DNA from: Flavobacterium geliluteum
Lineage (GTDB): Bacteria; Bacteroidota; Bacteroidia; Flavobacteriales; Flavobacteriaceae
Direction: 5' to 3'
Assembly: GCF_017948595.1 (NCBI RefSeq)
Contig: NZ_JAGFBV010000003.1
Span: 1-64,000 of the forward strand
DNA: 64,000 nt
The position numbers and the translations under genes are program-made. Positions 24,884-34,897 of this stretch are shown here, piece after piece (the stretch's first letter is position 1; each line of letters opens with the position of its first letter). The notes below the pieces were generated by a model. It was given only the letters and a program-made list of their open reading frames with translations. It ran no database searches and was not told the DNA's origin.

Positions 24884-27328
24884 ATGAAAAAAACAATAAT
24901 ACAAACAGCGCGAGTATCACTTTTGACCGCAGTGGTGATTTCAAATTTGTCATGGAATAGTATTTCTGAGGAAGAAAATAATCCGCCACTTCTTACGATT
25001 AAAGGCTTTACTTTTAAAGATTTAAATAACAACGGAAAACTTGATATTTACGAGGATACAAGACTTTCTATTGAGGAACGTGCCGCAGATTTGGTCAATA
25101 AAATGACTGATGAGGAAAAAGCTAATTTTTTGATGGGAACCGGAATGCCCGGCTTTGATGGTTTAACGCCTGTTGTAGGCGCCATCGAGGGACGCGTGCC
25201 TGGTGCTGCGGGAGGTACTTACGAAATTAAACGTCTAGGAATCCCTGCTGTTATTGTAGCCGATGGCCCGGCGGGACTTCGTATCAAACCTATTCGTACA
25301 AACGATAAAAATACTTATTATTGTACCGCTTTTCCAGTTGGAACGGCTTTGGCTTCTACTTGGAATGAGGCCTTAATTGAAAGTGTTGGTAAAGCAATGG
25401 GGAGCGAAGTAAAAGAATACGGCGTTGATGTTTTGCTGGCACCCGCTTTAAATATTCACAGAAATCCTTTGTGCGGACGAAATTTTGAATATTATTCTGA
25501 AGATCCTTTGGTATCGGGAAAAATAGCTTCGGCAATGGTAAAAGGAATTCAGTCTAATAATGTGGGAACTTCTATCAAACATTTTGCAGCGAATAATCAG
25601 GAGACGAATCGACTTTCGATCAATGAACACATTAGCGAAAGAGCCATGCGCGAAATTTATTTAAAAGGTTTTGAAATTGCTGTAAAAGAATCAAATCCCT
25701 GGACCGTAATGTCTTCTTATAATTTGATAAATGGTACATACACTTCTGCCAGAAAAGATTTATTGACCGATATTCTCCGCAATGAGTGGGGTTTTAAAGG
25801 AATTGTAATGACGGATTGGTTTGGAGGTTACGCTGGTTTTAATTCGATTGTAGCTGGAACTAGTAATGTAACCCAGCAATTAGAAGCCGGAAACGATTTG
25901 CTAATGCCGGGACTTCCTGCTCAGAAAAAGGTTATTATCGAGGACATGAAAAGCGGCAAACTTGCTAAAGAAGTGGTTGATTTGAATGTAAAAAGAATTT
26001 TAGAATTGGTTTTGAAATCTCCGATTATGAGTAATTATAAATATTCGGATAAACCCAATTTAACAAAGCATGCCCAAATAACCAGACAAGCCGCCTCTGA
26101 AGGAATGGTTTTACTTAAAAATGAAAAAAACACATTGCCGTTTACTGACAAACAGAAAGAGGTTTCAGTATTTGGAGTTACTTCTTACGCCTGGATTACG
26201 GGCGGAACAGGAAGTGGAAGTGTGAATAATAAGCACACTGTTTCTCTTTTAGAAGGGTTAACTGCAGCAGGTTATAAATTAGATAAAGAATTGATTGATT
26301 TGTATAAACCCTACGCCGATAAAGAAGTTGCAGCTGAACAGGAAAGAAGGAAAGAAAAAGGAGTTATGGCTTTGCCTGAAAGACTTCCTGAATTGAAAAT
26401 CAACGATGCTTTTATTGCTAAAAAAGCAGCAAATTCTGAAATTGCATTTGTGACTTTAGGAAGAAATTCAGGAGAATTCAATGACAGAGTTGTTGATAAT
26501 GATTTTAATATCGCAAAAGAAGAAATCGAAATGCTGGATAGAATTTCAAAAGCATTTCACGAAAAAGGAAAAAAAGTAGTGGTTATTTTAAATATTGGCG
26601 GGGTAATAGAAACGGCATCTTGGAAAGATAAAGTTGATGCCATTTTATTAGCTTGGCAGCCAGGTCAGGAAGGCGGACATTCTGTTGCTGATGTAGTTTC
26701 AGGAAAAGTAAATCCATCGGGAAAATTAACGATGACTTTTCCAATGAAATATGAAGATACACCATCAGCAAAAAACTGGTTAGGAACACCTATTGATAAC
26801 CCATCTTCTGTTACTTACGAAGAAGGCGTTTATGTAGGATACCGTTATTTTACTACTTTTAACATTAAGCCTTCGTACGAATTTGGTTTTGGAGATTCGT
26901 ATACAACTTTTGCTTATTCGGATGTGAAATTAAGTAGCAGTACTTTTAAGGATAAGTTGACCGTTTCGGTTACCGTAAAAAACACAGGGAAAATAGCAGG
27001 TAAAGAAGTGGTACAATTGTATCTTTCGGCGCCATCTCAATCTATTGATAAACCAAAAGAAGAGTTGAAAGCCTTTGCTAAAACCAAAGAGCTGAAACCA
27101 GGAGAAAGTACGACTTTGCAATTGATGATTTCTCCAAAAGATCTGGCTTCTTTTTTAGAGAACAAAAATGCTTGGGTGGCCGAAGCAGGAACATATAAAG
27201 TGCTCGTTGGCGCTTCGTCATTGGATATTAAAAATACAACTGAATTTTTGGTTGAAAAAGAAATTACGGTCGAAAAGGTAAAAAAGGCATTTGAATTGGA
27301 TGTTCCGTTTAATGAACTTAAACCGTAA
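24884..27328 (+). CDS. Glycoside hydrolase family 3 enzyme
   Basis: This 814-residue enzyme has a signal-like N-terminus (KKTIIQTARVSLLTAVVISNLSW). It has the GH3 N-terminal TIM barrel with KHFAANNQETNR and nucleophile D311 (VMTDWFGGY), the C-terminal alpha/beta sandwich (VSVFGVTSYAWITGGTGSGSV; acid/base loop region around NSGEFNDR), and a fibronectin III-like end (DKLTVSVTVKNTGK...AGTYKVLVGAS). It would release terminal sugars, most often beta-glucose, from oligosaccharides in the periplasm. Family activities also include xylosidase and arabinosidase, so the specificity is open. It ends at a strong terminator. Confidence 0.92.
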   Translation: MKKTIIQTARVSLLTAVVISNLSWNSISEEENNPPLLTIKGFTFKDLNNNGKLDIYEDTRLSIEERAADLVNKMTDEEKANFLMGTGMPGFDGLTPVVGAIEGRVPGAAGGTYEIKRLGIPAVIVADGPAGLRIKPIRTNDKNTYYCTAFPVGTALASTWNEALIESVGKAMGSEVKEYGVDVLLAPALNIHRNPLCGRNFEYYSEDPLVSGKIASAMVKGIQSNNVGTSIKHFAANNQETNRLSINEHISERAMREIYLKGFEIAVKESNPWTVMSSYNLINGTYTSARKDLLTDILRNEWGFKGIVMTDWFGGYAGFNSIVAGTSNVTQQLEAGNDLLMPGLPAQKKVIIEDMKSGKLAKEVVDLNVKRILELVLKSPIMSNYKYSDKPNLTKHAQITRQAASEGMVLLKNEKNTLPFTDKQKEVSVFGVTSYAWITGGTGSGSVNNKHTVSLLEGLTAAGYKLDKELIDLYKPYADKEVAAEQERRKEKGVMALPERLPELKINDAFIAKKAANSEIAFVTLGRNSGEFNDRVVDNDFNIAKEEIEMLDRISKAFHEKGKKVVVILNIGGVIETASWKDKVDAILLAWQPGQEGGHSVADVVSGKVNPSGKLTMTFPMKYEDTPSAKNWLGTPIDNPSSVTYEEGVYVGYRYFTTFNIKPSYEFGFGDSYTTFAYSDVKLSSSTFKDKLTVSVTVKNTGKIAGKEVVQLYLSAPSQSIDKPKEELKAFAKTKELKPGESTTLQLMISPKDLASFLENKNAWVAEAGTYKVLVGASSLDIKNTTEFLVEKEITVEKVKKAFELDVPFNELKP

Positions 27329-27356
27329 TTAATTCTAAATATTTTTGGTTAAATAG

Positions 27357-27387
27357 AAAAAAGACTGATTCGCCATCAGTCTTTTTT
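27357..27387. terminator. Rho-independent terminator after first GH3 gene
   Basis: AAAAAAGACTGA and TCAGTCTTTTTT form a near-perfect stem with a 6-nt loop and a T tail. Confidence 0.85.
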
Positions 27388-27462
27388 GTGCCTAAAATAA
27401 TTCGGTTTGTGTGGCAGTTTGTTCTATATTTGTAAGTCATATTCTTTTTATCTCTAATTCTC

Positions 27463-29109
27463 TTGAAAAAGTTTTTGCTCCTTATTTTATTAATTTTTCT
27501 AGTTTGTCCTGTTCAAGCATCGGATAGTACCAAAACTATTCTGGCAAAATTAAATTACGCATTGGCCAACAAGCAAAAGTATGTTTTGCTTAAGGAAGAG
27601 CGTATTTTAAATTTCAAAAAATTAAAATCCGAGAATTTATCAAAGGAGCAGGAATACAATTACAACAAAGCGCTGTACGCAGAATATCAAAAATTCAATT
27701 CAGATTCGGCAATTTTATATGTAAAGAAAAACCTCAAAATTGCAGAAAAACTTCAAAATAAAGAGCTAAAAGATTGGGCACAATTGCAATTGGCCAATTT
27801 ATATTCTTCGTCAGGAAAATACCGAGAATCCGAAGCTATTTTAAAAATCATTCATAAAAAAGACTTAGCAAAATCATTGCTTCCCAACTATTATGTGGTG
27901 TACAGGGAATTTTTTGAGCACTATAATGCCAATAGTATCAGCAAGCAATATATTGCCCAAATTGCCAAATATAGGGATTCTTTGTTGGCGGTTTTACCAT
28001 CGTCATCACTCGATTATAAAATCAATTTAATTCAGAAGAATATTTCTCAGAAAAAATTGGAAACCGCTAAAAAGCAATTATTTGTTTTATTAAAAGACAC
28101 AAAAGAAGAGGATTCTCAGTATGCGATGATTACGTATCTTTTTGGAAGTATTTATGAAAGTACACACGAATTAGAATTAAGAAAAAAATATTACGCACTT
28201 TCGGCCACAGCAGATATCAAAAATGCTATAAAAGACAACGCTTCTCTACAGGAATTGGCATTGGTTTTTTACGAAATTGGAGATGTCGATATGGCGTATA
28301 AACTCACTCAATCGGCAATTGAGGATGCTCTGTATTGTAATGTTCAGTTTCGAACTTTGCTCATGTCTGAGGTGTATTCTATTATCAATACAGCCTATTT
28401 AGAAAGAGAAGCAAAAAGAAAAACCGAATTGCAATTGTATCTTTTGTGCATTAGTTTGCTTTCGGTATTTTTGATCGTGGCCGTGATTTATGTTTACAAA
28501 CAGATGAAAAAGGTTTCTAAAATTCGTGGAGAATTGTACGAAACCAGTCAAAAATTAGTCGAATTAAATAAAGATATTACAGAGACCAATAATCAACTGC
28601 AGGAAAGAAACGCTCAGTTGTCTGAGTCCAATCATATCAAAGAAGAATATATTGCACACTTTTTTCACCTTTGCTCAACGTACATCAATAAAATCGAGAA
28701 TTACCGTATCATTTTAAACAAAAAAGCAACTGCTAAACAGTTTGATGAAATTCACAAAATGCTTAAATCGACTACTTTAATCGACAACGAGCTTGAAGAA
28801 TTATACAAGCATTTCGACAGTATCTTTCTCAATTTATATCCCACTTTCGTGAAAGATTTCAACGCGCTGCTTATTCCTGAGGAACAGGTCGTTTTGAAAC
28901 AAGGCGAACTCCTAAACACCGAATTGAGAATTTTTGCTTTGATACGATTAGGGATCAACGATAGCGTAAAAATTGCTGCTTTTCTTCGTTACTCTTTGAG
29001 CACGATTTATAATTACAGAACCCGAGCACGAAATAAAGCCGCTGTTTCGCGAAATGATTTTGAGGAAATGGTTGTCAAAATCGGCTTGATTTCGGTAAAA
29101 AATCAATAA
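27463..29109 (+). CDS. DUF6377-type regulator with TPR-like repeats, membrane-anchored
   Basis: This 548-residue protein starts at a TTG (27463), directly followed by a clear signal peptide (KKFLLLILLIFLVCPVQA); no ATG fits. The N-terminal 300 residues are helical TPR-like repeats, expected in the periplasm. One TM segment (about 325-345, LYLLCISLLSVFLIVAVIYVY) is followed by a coiled coil (about 350-395). The cytoplasmic end has a LuxR-like helix-turn-helix (VKIAAFLRYSLSTIYNYRTRARNKA). These features match the DUF6377 regulators found beside sugar-use genes in Bacteroidota. It lies between two GH3 genes and may switch on the second in response to a periplasmic sugar. Confidence 0.8.
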   Translation: MKKFLLLILLIFLVCPVQASDSTKTILAKLNYALANKQKYVLLKEERILNFKKLKSENLSKEQEYNYNKALYAEYQKFNSDSAILYVKKNLKIAEKLQNKELKDWAQLQLANLYSSSGKYRESEAILKIIHKKDLAKSLLPNYYVVYREFFEHYNANSISKQYIAQIAKYRDSLLAVLPSSSLDYKINLIQKNISQKKLETAKKQLFVLLKDTKEEDSQYAMITYLFGSIYESTHELELRKKYYALSATADIKNAIKDNASLQELALVFYEIGDVDMAYKLTQSAIEDALYCNVQFRTLLMSEVYSIINTAYLEREAKRKTELQLYLLCISLLSVFLIVAVIYVYKQMKKVSKIRGELYETSQKLVELNKDITETNNQLQERNAQLSESNHIKEEYIAHFFHLCSTYINKIENYRIILNKKATAKQFDEIHKMLKSTTLIDNELEELYKHFDSIFLNLYPTFVKDFNALLIPEEQVVLKQGELLNTELRIFALIRLGINDSVKIAAFLRYSLSTIYNYRTRARNKAAVSRNDFEEMVVKIGLISVKNQ

Positions 29110-29309
29110 AATTATTTTAAATTCACTACTTTTTTTACTATTTATTTTTATTTAATTAATTGTTTGTCAAGTGTTTGATTTTTTAAAATACTACTTTTTT
29201 GTCTTTAAAATTCAAATACCCACGATAACGTTTTAGTTTTACAATACTCTTAAAAGATGTTTTTTGACCAGAAACTCTTTGATTACAAAAAATACTAAAA
29301 AATACAGTT

Positions 29310-31526
29310 ATGTTTAAAAATGTTAAAACAGTTGTTGTTTTACTGTTGTGGGGTGCAATTGGTGTAAATGCGCAAAATAAAGTTCCCCTTTATTTAGATG
29401 ATAAAAAAACAATAAGCGATCGTGTAGAAGATGCGCTTTCGCGAATGACACTCGAGGAGAAAATCGCCATGATTCATGCGCAGTCAAAATTTAGTTCGCC
29501 TGGTGTACCACGTTTAGGCATTCCGGAAAACTGGATGACCGATGGGCCACACGGAATTCGTACCGAGGTTTTATGGGACGAATGGAAGCAGGCGGGCTGG
29601 ACAAACGATTCCTGCATTGCTTTTCCTGCTCTTACGGCGCTTGCTGCAACCTGGAACAAAGAATTGTCTTCGTTATACGGAAAATCAATTGGAGAGGAAG
29701 CTCGTTTTCGTAACAAAAATGTATTATTAGGACCTGGTGTAAACATTTACAGAACGCCTTTAAATGGTCGTAATTTCGAATATATGGGCGAAGATCCTTT
29801 CTTAGCCTCAAAAATGGTAGTACCTTATATTAAAGGAGTACAATCAAACGGAGTGGCGGCTTGTGTAAAGCATTTTGCACTCAATAATCAGGAAACCAAT
29901 CGTAACGCTGTAAACGTAATCGTAGAGGATCGTGCGCTGTACGAGATTTATTTGCCTGCTTTTAAAGCGGCTGTGCAAGAGGGTGATGCGTGGGCAATAA
30001 TGGGTTCATACAATAAATACAAAGGACAACATTGCTGCCACAACGAGTTTTTATTGAATGATATACTTCGCGGAGAATGGGGTTTTAAAGGGGTTGTAAT
30101 CTCAGATTGGGGCGGAGTTCATGATACAAAACAGGCAATCTATAACGGTTTGGATTTAGAATTTGGTTCTTGGACCAACGGACTTACATGGGGAACCAGC
30201 AATGCTTATGACAGCTACTATTTGGCAGCTCCGTACGCAAAAATGATCAAATCTGGAGAAGCAGGAACCAAAGAATTAGACGATAAAGTGCGCCGTGTTT
30301 TGCGTTTGTCATTCTTGACGAATATGGATAAAAACAGACCTTTTGGCTCTTTTGGAACACAAGAACATGCTCAGGCTGGTTTAAAAATCGCAGAAGAAGG
30401 AATCGTGCTTTTGCAGAACAAAAACAATATTTTGCCAATAAACCTTTCAAAAACAAAGAAAATTGCTGTTATTGGAGAAAATGCCATCAAAATGATGACT
30501 GTAGGTGGTGGGAGCTCTTCGCTTAAAGCGCGATATGAAATCACACCTTTGGAAGGTTTGAAGAAAAGAATTGGCAACCAGGCACAGATTGTGTACGCCC
30601 GTGGTTATGTAGGCGATCCTACAAGTGAGTATAACGGGGTGGTGGCAAAAGTTAGTCTGGAAGAAAAACGCTCTGCGGCTGAATTGTCTGCCGAAGCATT
30701 AAAAGTAGCAAAAGATGCCGATATCGTTCTTTTTATAGGAGGTTTGAATAAAAGTGAATATCAGGATGACGAAGGTTTTGATCGTAAAGAATTGGGACTT
30801 CCATACCATCAGGATCAATTAATATCAGAATTGGTTAAAGTAAATAAAAATGTTGTTTTTGTTAATATTTCCGGAAATGCTGTGGCAATGCCGTGGGTAA
30901 AAGAAGTTCCCGGAATCGTACAAGGTTGGTTTCTAGGGACAGAGGCTGGCAACGCGCTGGCAGCTGTTTTGGTTGGAGATGCAAATCCTTCTGGAAAATT
31001 AGTTTTTACTTTTCCAGTTACATTAGCAGACAATGGAGCACACGCTTTGGGAGAATTTCCGGGTGGCGATGAGGTCAACTACAAAGAAGGAATTTTTGTG
31101 GGATACCGTTATGCAGACAAACAAAAAGCAAAACCTCTGTTTTCTTTTGGACACGGATTAAGTTACACGACTTTTGAGTACGGAAAAGTAACGGCTGATA
31201 AAAAACAAATGAGTGCGGGAGATCAAATTACATTTTCTGTAAAAGTTAAAAACACAGGAGCCCGTGAAGGTTCAGAAGTGGTTCAGTTGTACATCAGTGA
31301 TTTAAAATCGTCATTGCCTCGTCCGATAAAGGAATTAAAAGGGTTTGAGAAAATTTCGCTTAAAGCGGGAGAAGAAAAAACAGTGACTTTTACAGTTGAT
31401 AAAACAGCTTTGAGTTTCTTTGATGATAAAAAACACGACTGGGTTGCCGAACCTGGCGATTTTGAAGCTATTATCGGAGCGTCTTCAACCGATTTAAAAT
31501 CTAAAGTGAGTTTTTCACTTCAATAA
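29310..31526 (+). CDS. Glycoside hydrolase family 3 enzyme
   Basis: This 738-residue secreted enzyme has a signal peptide (MFKNVKTVVVLLLWGAIGVNA). The GH3 barrel carries KHFALNNQETNR and nucleophile D266 in VVISDWGGVH. The second domain has VGGGSSSLKA and the acidic segment YQDDEGFDRKELGLP. A fibronectin III-like domain closes the protein. It is shorter than the first GH3 and differs in sequence, so it probably has another specificity; the SDWGGVHD form is common in beta-glucosidases. A hairpin terminator follows, but the DUF1349 gene begins soon after. Confidence 0.92.
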   Translation: MFKNVKTVVVLLLWGAIGVNAQNKVPLYLDDKKTISDRVEDALSRMTLEEKIAMIHAQSKFSSPGVPRLGIPENWMTDGPHGIRTEVLWDEWKQAGWTNDSCIAFPALTALAATWNKELSSLYGKSIGEEARFRNKNVLLGPGVNIYRTPLNGRNFEYMGEDPFLASKMVVPYIKGVQSNGVAACVKHFALNNQETNRNAVNVIVEDRALYEIYLPAFKAAVQEGDAWAIMGSYNKYKGQHCCHNEFLLNDILRGEWGFKGVVISDWGGVHDTKQAIYNGLDLEFGSWTNGLTWGTSNAYDSYYLAAPYAKMIKSGEAGTKELDDKVRRVLRLSFLTNMDKNRPFGSFGTQEHAQAGLKIAEEGIVLLQNKNNILPINLSKTKKIAVIGENAIKMMTVGGGSSSLKARYEITPLEGLKKRIGNQAQIVYARGYVGDPTSEYNGVVAKVSLEEKRSAAELSAEALKVAKDADIVLFIGGLNKSEYQDDEGFDRKELGLPYHQDQLISELVKVNKNVVFVNISGNAVAMPWVKEVPGIVQGWFLGTEAGNALAAVLVGDANPSGKLVFTFPVTLADNGAHALGEFPGGDEVNYKEGIFVGYRYADKQKAKPLFSFGHGLSYTTFEYGKVTADKKQMSAGDQITFSVKVKNTGAREGSEVVQLYISDLKSSLPRPIKELKGFEKISLKAGEEKTVTFTVDKTALSFFDDKKHDWVAEPGDFEAIIGASSTDLKSKVSFSLQ

Positions 31527-31553
31527 TTTCATTATTACATATTGGTTTGTTTT

Positions 31554-31590
31554 AAAGCTGCAACGGTTCAAAATTGTTGCAGCTTTATTG
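31554..31590 (+). terminator. Hairpin terminator after second GH3 gene
   Basis: AAAGCTGCAAC (31554-31564) pairs with GTTGCAGCTTT (31576-31586). The T tail is weak, so some read-through into the DUF1349 gene, which starts 19 bp later, is possible. Confidence 0.65.
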
Positions 31591-31608
31591 ATCTAAAAAT
31601 TAAATAAC

Positions 31609-32259
31609 ATGAAAAAAAATATAATAATTTGGATAGTGCTTTGTGTATTTCAAGGCCTTTCGGCGCAAAGCCTAAATAAAATGCAATGGTTTAATGAGCC
31701 CGAAAAATGGGAGATTAAGAACAATGCTTTGATTATGAATGTTACAGCCAACAGTGATTATTGGCGCATTTCTCATTACGGATTTACAGTTGATGACGCT
31801 CCATTTTATTATGCTAATTATGGAGGTGAGTTTGAAGCAAAGGTAAAATTGACAGGAGATTACAAAGCTCGTTTTGATCAAATGGGACTAATGATTCGTG
31901 TGGATGAAAAAAATTATATCAAAACTGGTGTAGAATTCGTTGATGGAAAATTCAATATCAGTACCGTTGTAACGCATGAAAAAAGCGATTGGAGTGTAAC
32001 AACTTTAGAAAAAACACCACCATTTGTTTGGATAAAAGTAGTGAGAAGATTAGATGCTATCGAAATTTTCTTTTCGTATGATGATAAAAATTATACTCTA
32101 ACCAGAAATGCGCCTTTGCAAGACAATTCGCCTGTCATGGTTGGTTTGATGGCTGCTTCGCCTGACGGAAAAGGCTTTGAAGCCAAATTCGAAAATTTTA
32201 TTGTAAAACATTTGCCCGATCAAAGAAGAGCAGAATGGCTTAAAAATCATCAGGAATAG
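31609..32259 (+). CDS. DUF1349 family secreted protein
   Basis: This 216-residue protein has a signal peptide (MKKNIIIWIVLCVFQGLSA). The rest is a beta-rich domain of the concanavalin-like DUF1349 type: WFNEPEKWEIKNNALIM near the start, then YYANYGGEFEAKVKL, QMGLMIRVDEKNYIKTGVEF and GLMAASPDGKGFEAKFENF. Such proteins are often stand-alone relatives of carbohydrate-binding lectin domains. The ligand is unknown. Its place between a GH3 and an acyltransferase gene suggests a role in handling a modified sugar. Confidence 0.75.
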   Translation: MKKNIIIWIVLCVFQGLSAQSLNKMQWFNEPEKWEIKNNALIMNVTANSDYWRISHYGFTVDDAPFYYANYGGEFEAKVKLTGDYKARFDQMGLMIRVDEKNYIKTGVEFVDGKFNISTVVTHEKSDWSVTTLEKTPPFVWIKVVRRLDAIEIFFSYDDKNYTLTRNAPLQDNSPVMVGLMAASPDGKGFEAKFENFIVKHLPDQRRAEWLKNHQE

Positions 32260-32340
32260 TAAGAAGAATTTTTAAATCAGTTTTCTATTTATTCTTATTT
32301 TAAAATAAAAAACTAACCTATAACCACCAAAAAATAATTT

Positions 32341-33474
32341 ATGAGCGTATCTTCAGTAGTTATAAAACCAAAAAAACATTACGAAATTCTTGATGGTTTG
32401 AGAGGTGTTGCAGCCATTTTGGTAGTTGCTTTTCACGTTTTTGAAGCTTTTTCTGGAGGCAATCGTTTTAAGCAAATTATCAATCATGGCTACTTGGCGG
32501 TCGATTTCTTTTTCCTTTTGTCAGGTTTTGTAGTTGCGTATGCGTACGACGATCGCTGGGGGGAAATGACGCAGTGGGAGTTTTATAAAAGAAGGCTCAT
32601 TCGGCTGCAACCCATGGTTATTATGGGATCTATAATTGGTGCTTTACTGTATTATTTGCAAGCTTCAGCTCTTTTATTTCCTATGATTGCAGATATGCCC
32701 GTTTGGAAATTAATACTTGTGATGGTAGTTGGTTTTACTTTAATTCCGCTAACACCATCTGCAGATATACGTGGTTGGGGAGAAATGCACCCCTTAAATG
32801 GTCCCGCCTGGTCGCTTTTTTTTGAATACATTGCTAATATTTTATACGCTTTATTTTTTCGTAAATTTTCGAATAAAGTACTCGCAGTATTTGTTTTACT
32901 GTTTGCAGGAATGCTAATCAATTATACTGTTTTTGGTGTAAAAGGAGATGTTATCGGGGGATGGTCTTTTAATACTGAGCAAATCAATGTTGGTTTTACT
33001 CGTTTATTATATCCATTTTTTGCAGGTATTTTACTCAATAGATTAGGGAAAATAGTGCATATAAGAGGAGCTTTCTGGCTGTGTAGTTTGTTGATTACTG
33101 CTATACTCGTTATTCCAAGAATAGGAGACGAAAATAGTCTTTGGATTAACGGATTATATGAATCATTTTGTATTATTTTAATGTTCCCACTCATCGTAGC
33201 CATTGGCGCAGGGGGTGAAATTAAAAATGCCTTTTCGGCCAAGATATGCAAATGGCTCGGCAATATTTCATATCCTCTTTATATCACCCATTATCCGCTT
33301 ATTTATTGGTACACGGCTTGGGTTGTAGACAATAAAGTTTCACTAAAAGACGGAATTGGGATGGGAGCTGTACTCTTGATTAGCAGTATTATAATTGCCT
33401 ATTTGTGTCTAAAATTTTATGATGAACCGGTTCGGAATTGGCTTGAGAAAAAGAATAGGAAACAGGTTATTTAA
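32341..33474 (+). CDS. Acyltransferase 3 family membrane protein
   Basis: This 377-residue membrane protein has about ten TM segments. The opening ILDGLRGVAAILVVAFHVFE has the family R and the AFH histidine, and HGYLAVDFFFLLSGFVVAY is the usual second motif. Proteins of this family move acetyl or other acyl groups onto sugars or lipids, such as O-acetylated polysaccharides. The acceptor is unknown. A set of GH3, DUF1349, acyltransferase and a divergent esterase gene could serve an acylated glycan. Confidence 0.85.
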   Translation: MSVSSVVIKPKKHYEILDGLRGVAAILVVAFHVFEAFSGGNRFKQIINHGYLAVDFFFLLSGFVVAYAYDDRWGEMTQWEFYKRRLIRLQPMVIMGSIIGALLYYLQASALLFPMIADMPVWKLILVMVVGFTLIPLTPSADIRGWGEMHPLNGPAWSLFFEYIANILYALFFRKFSNKVLAVFVLLFAGMLINYTVFGVKGDVIGGWSFNTEQINVGFTRLLYPFFAGILLNRLGKIVHIRGAFWLCSLLITAILVIPRIGDENSLWINGLYESFCIILMFPLIVAIGAGGEIKNAFSAKICKWLGNISYPLYITHYPLIYWYTAWVVDNKVSLKDGIGMGAVLLISSIIIAYLCLKFYDEPVRNWLEKKNRKQVI

Positions 33475-33529
33475 TATATCGTGTATCTTTTTTTATTAAA
33501 GTAAATTAAAAAACAATCAATTTTTAGTA

Positions 33530-34474
33530 TTAAAAAGAATGGTTTTTTAACCACTCTTCACAGGCTTTTGTCCAGAAAAGACTAGTATCTTTTACGCCCA
33601 AACCAAAGCCATGACCCCCTTTTTCATAAAGATGCAACTCGGCTGCGACACCGTTATTTTTTAAGCCCAGATAATAATGAATGCTATTTTCTGGCAGGAC
33701 AGCATTATCATCAGTGGCATGAACTAAAAAAGCAGGAGGCGTTTGTGGGGTAATTTTTTTATCGTTAGAAAAAGAATCAATCAGGGTTTGAGAAGGTTTT
33801 TTACCAAGTAAATTAACCTGTGATCCTTTGTGCGTAATCGTGTTTTCCATTGAAATAACAGGGTAAATTAAAATAGAAAAGTCCGGTCGTGCACTCACCT
33901 TGTTGGTCGATTGATAAACGATATCATCATAATGTGTAGAAGCAGTAGCTGCAAGATGTCCTCCCGCTGAGAAACCCATAATACCTATTTTAGTAGAATC
34001 AACTCCGTATTTTAGGGCATTTTGTCTAACATAACGAATTGCTTCCTGGGCATCTTGCAAAGGTCCAATTGTTTTGTTTTTCATAATCAAATCACTTGGT
34101 AATCTGTATTTTAAAACAAAAGCAACAATCCCTAAATCATTGAGCCATTTTGCGACTTTGATGCCTTCTTTATCCATCGCTAAATGCGAATAACCTCCGC
34201 CGGGACAAATTATTACCGCGGTTTGATTGGGCTTTGTGCTTTTAGGAAAAAAAATACTGAGGGTTGGAATCGTTACTTTATTAATGCTTTGCACTAATTG
34301 ATCCTTAATAATTTCTTTTTCCTGATAATCCGGAGCTTGAAGCTCATCAGGAATTGTTTTCCATAAATTTATAACTTGATCCTGAGCTTGTAATTGATTG
34401 GTAATCCCCATAAATAGTACAATTATTATAAGTACTTGTTTCCAATAATCTGGTGTTGAAGTTTTCAATTTCAT
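33530..34474 (-). CDS. Secreted alpha/beta-hydrolase, carbohydrate esterase-like
   Basis: This 314-residue protein has a signal peptide (around ILIVLFMGITNQLQAQ). It is an alpha/beta hydrolase with the oxyanion motif CPGGGYSHLA, nucleophile motif GFSAGGHLA (G-x-S-x-G), a later Asp in ATDDNAVLP, and the catalytic His in YEKGGHGFGL. The BD-FAE/Axe-like pattern suggests an acetyl or feruloyl esterase on plant polysaccharides. Its promoter region is shared with the divergent exuT gene. A -7-like box, CAAAAATA (34509-34516, minus strand), stands 35 bp upstream of the start. Confidence 0.82.
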   Translation of the reverse strand: MKLKTSTPDYWKQVLIIIVLFMGITNQLQAQDQVINLWKTIPDELQAPDYQEKEIIKDQLVQSINKVTIPTLSIFFPKSTKPNQTAVIICPGGGYSHLAMDKEGIKVAKWLNDLGIVAFVLKYRLPSDLIMKNKTIGPLQDAQEAIRYVRQNALKYGVDSTKIGIMGFSAGGHLAATASTHYDDIVYQSTNKVSARPDFSILIYPVISMENTITHKGSQVNLLGKKPSQTLIDSFSNDKKITPQTPPAFLVHATDDNAVLPENSIHYYLGLKNNGVAAELHLYEKGGHGFGLGVKDTSLFWTKACEEWLKNHSF

Positions 34475-34897
34475 AATATATTAAGTGGTAGTTCGTCTTA
34501 TTGAGTTTCAAAAATAGCTTTTTAACCGACTTCTTTCTTGTATTACAGCCGTAAAAGTACCTTTTTGTTTTGTGTTTAAAAATTGTTTCCTGAAGAAGTT
34601 TAACAAATTCTTGATACCAAAATTATTCATTAAATGCTTCCATTTACAACTTTTTGGTAAATATTAAGTAGGATCGAAAAATGTAACATATCATTTAACA
34701 AATACATTGCTTAATGTGTAAATTTATATAAGTTTTTTTATGTGATATGTTTATTTTTGATAGTAAAATAATTTTATGTATAAATTATTTGGTATATAAA
34801 GATTTAAAACTATATTTGTGCAATCGATTACATTTTTTTTATTACAAGATAATTTATAATTATTTCGGCTTTTAGAAATTAAACAAATACCATTATT
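34475..34897. other. 423-bp divergent intergenic region
   Basis: This stretch between the esterase and exuT genes holds the exuT promoter and operator (listed separately) and a weak minus-strand -7 box at 34509-34516. I see no RNA gene, ORF or further repeat. Confidence 0.6.
34789..34832 (+). promoter_or_regulatory. exuT promoter and LacI-type operator
   Basis: A TTG (34789-34791) lies 19 bp before TATATTTG (34811-34818), a full match to the -33/-7 promoter pattern of Bacteroidota. The 14-bp palindrome TGCAATCGATTACA (34819-34832) begins at the next base, so bound repressor would cover the start of transcription. The same arrangement recurs at 36394 and 45816. Confidence 0.75.
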
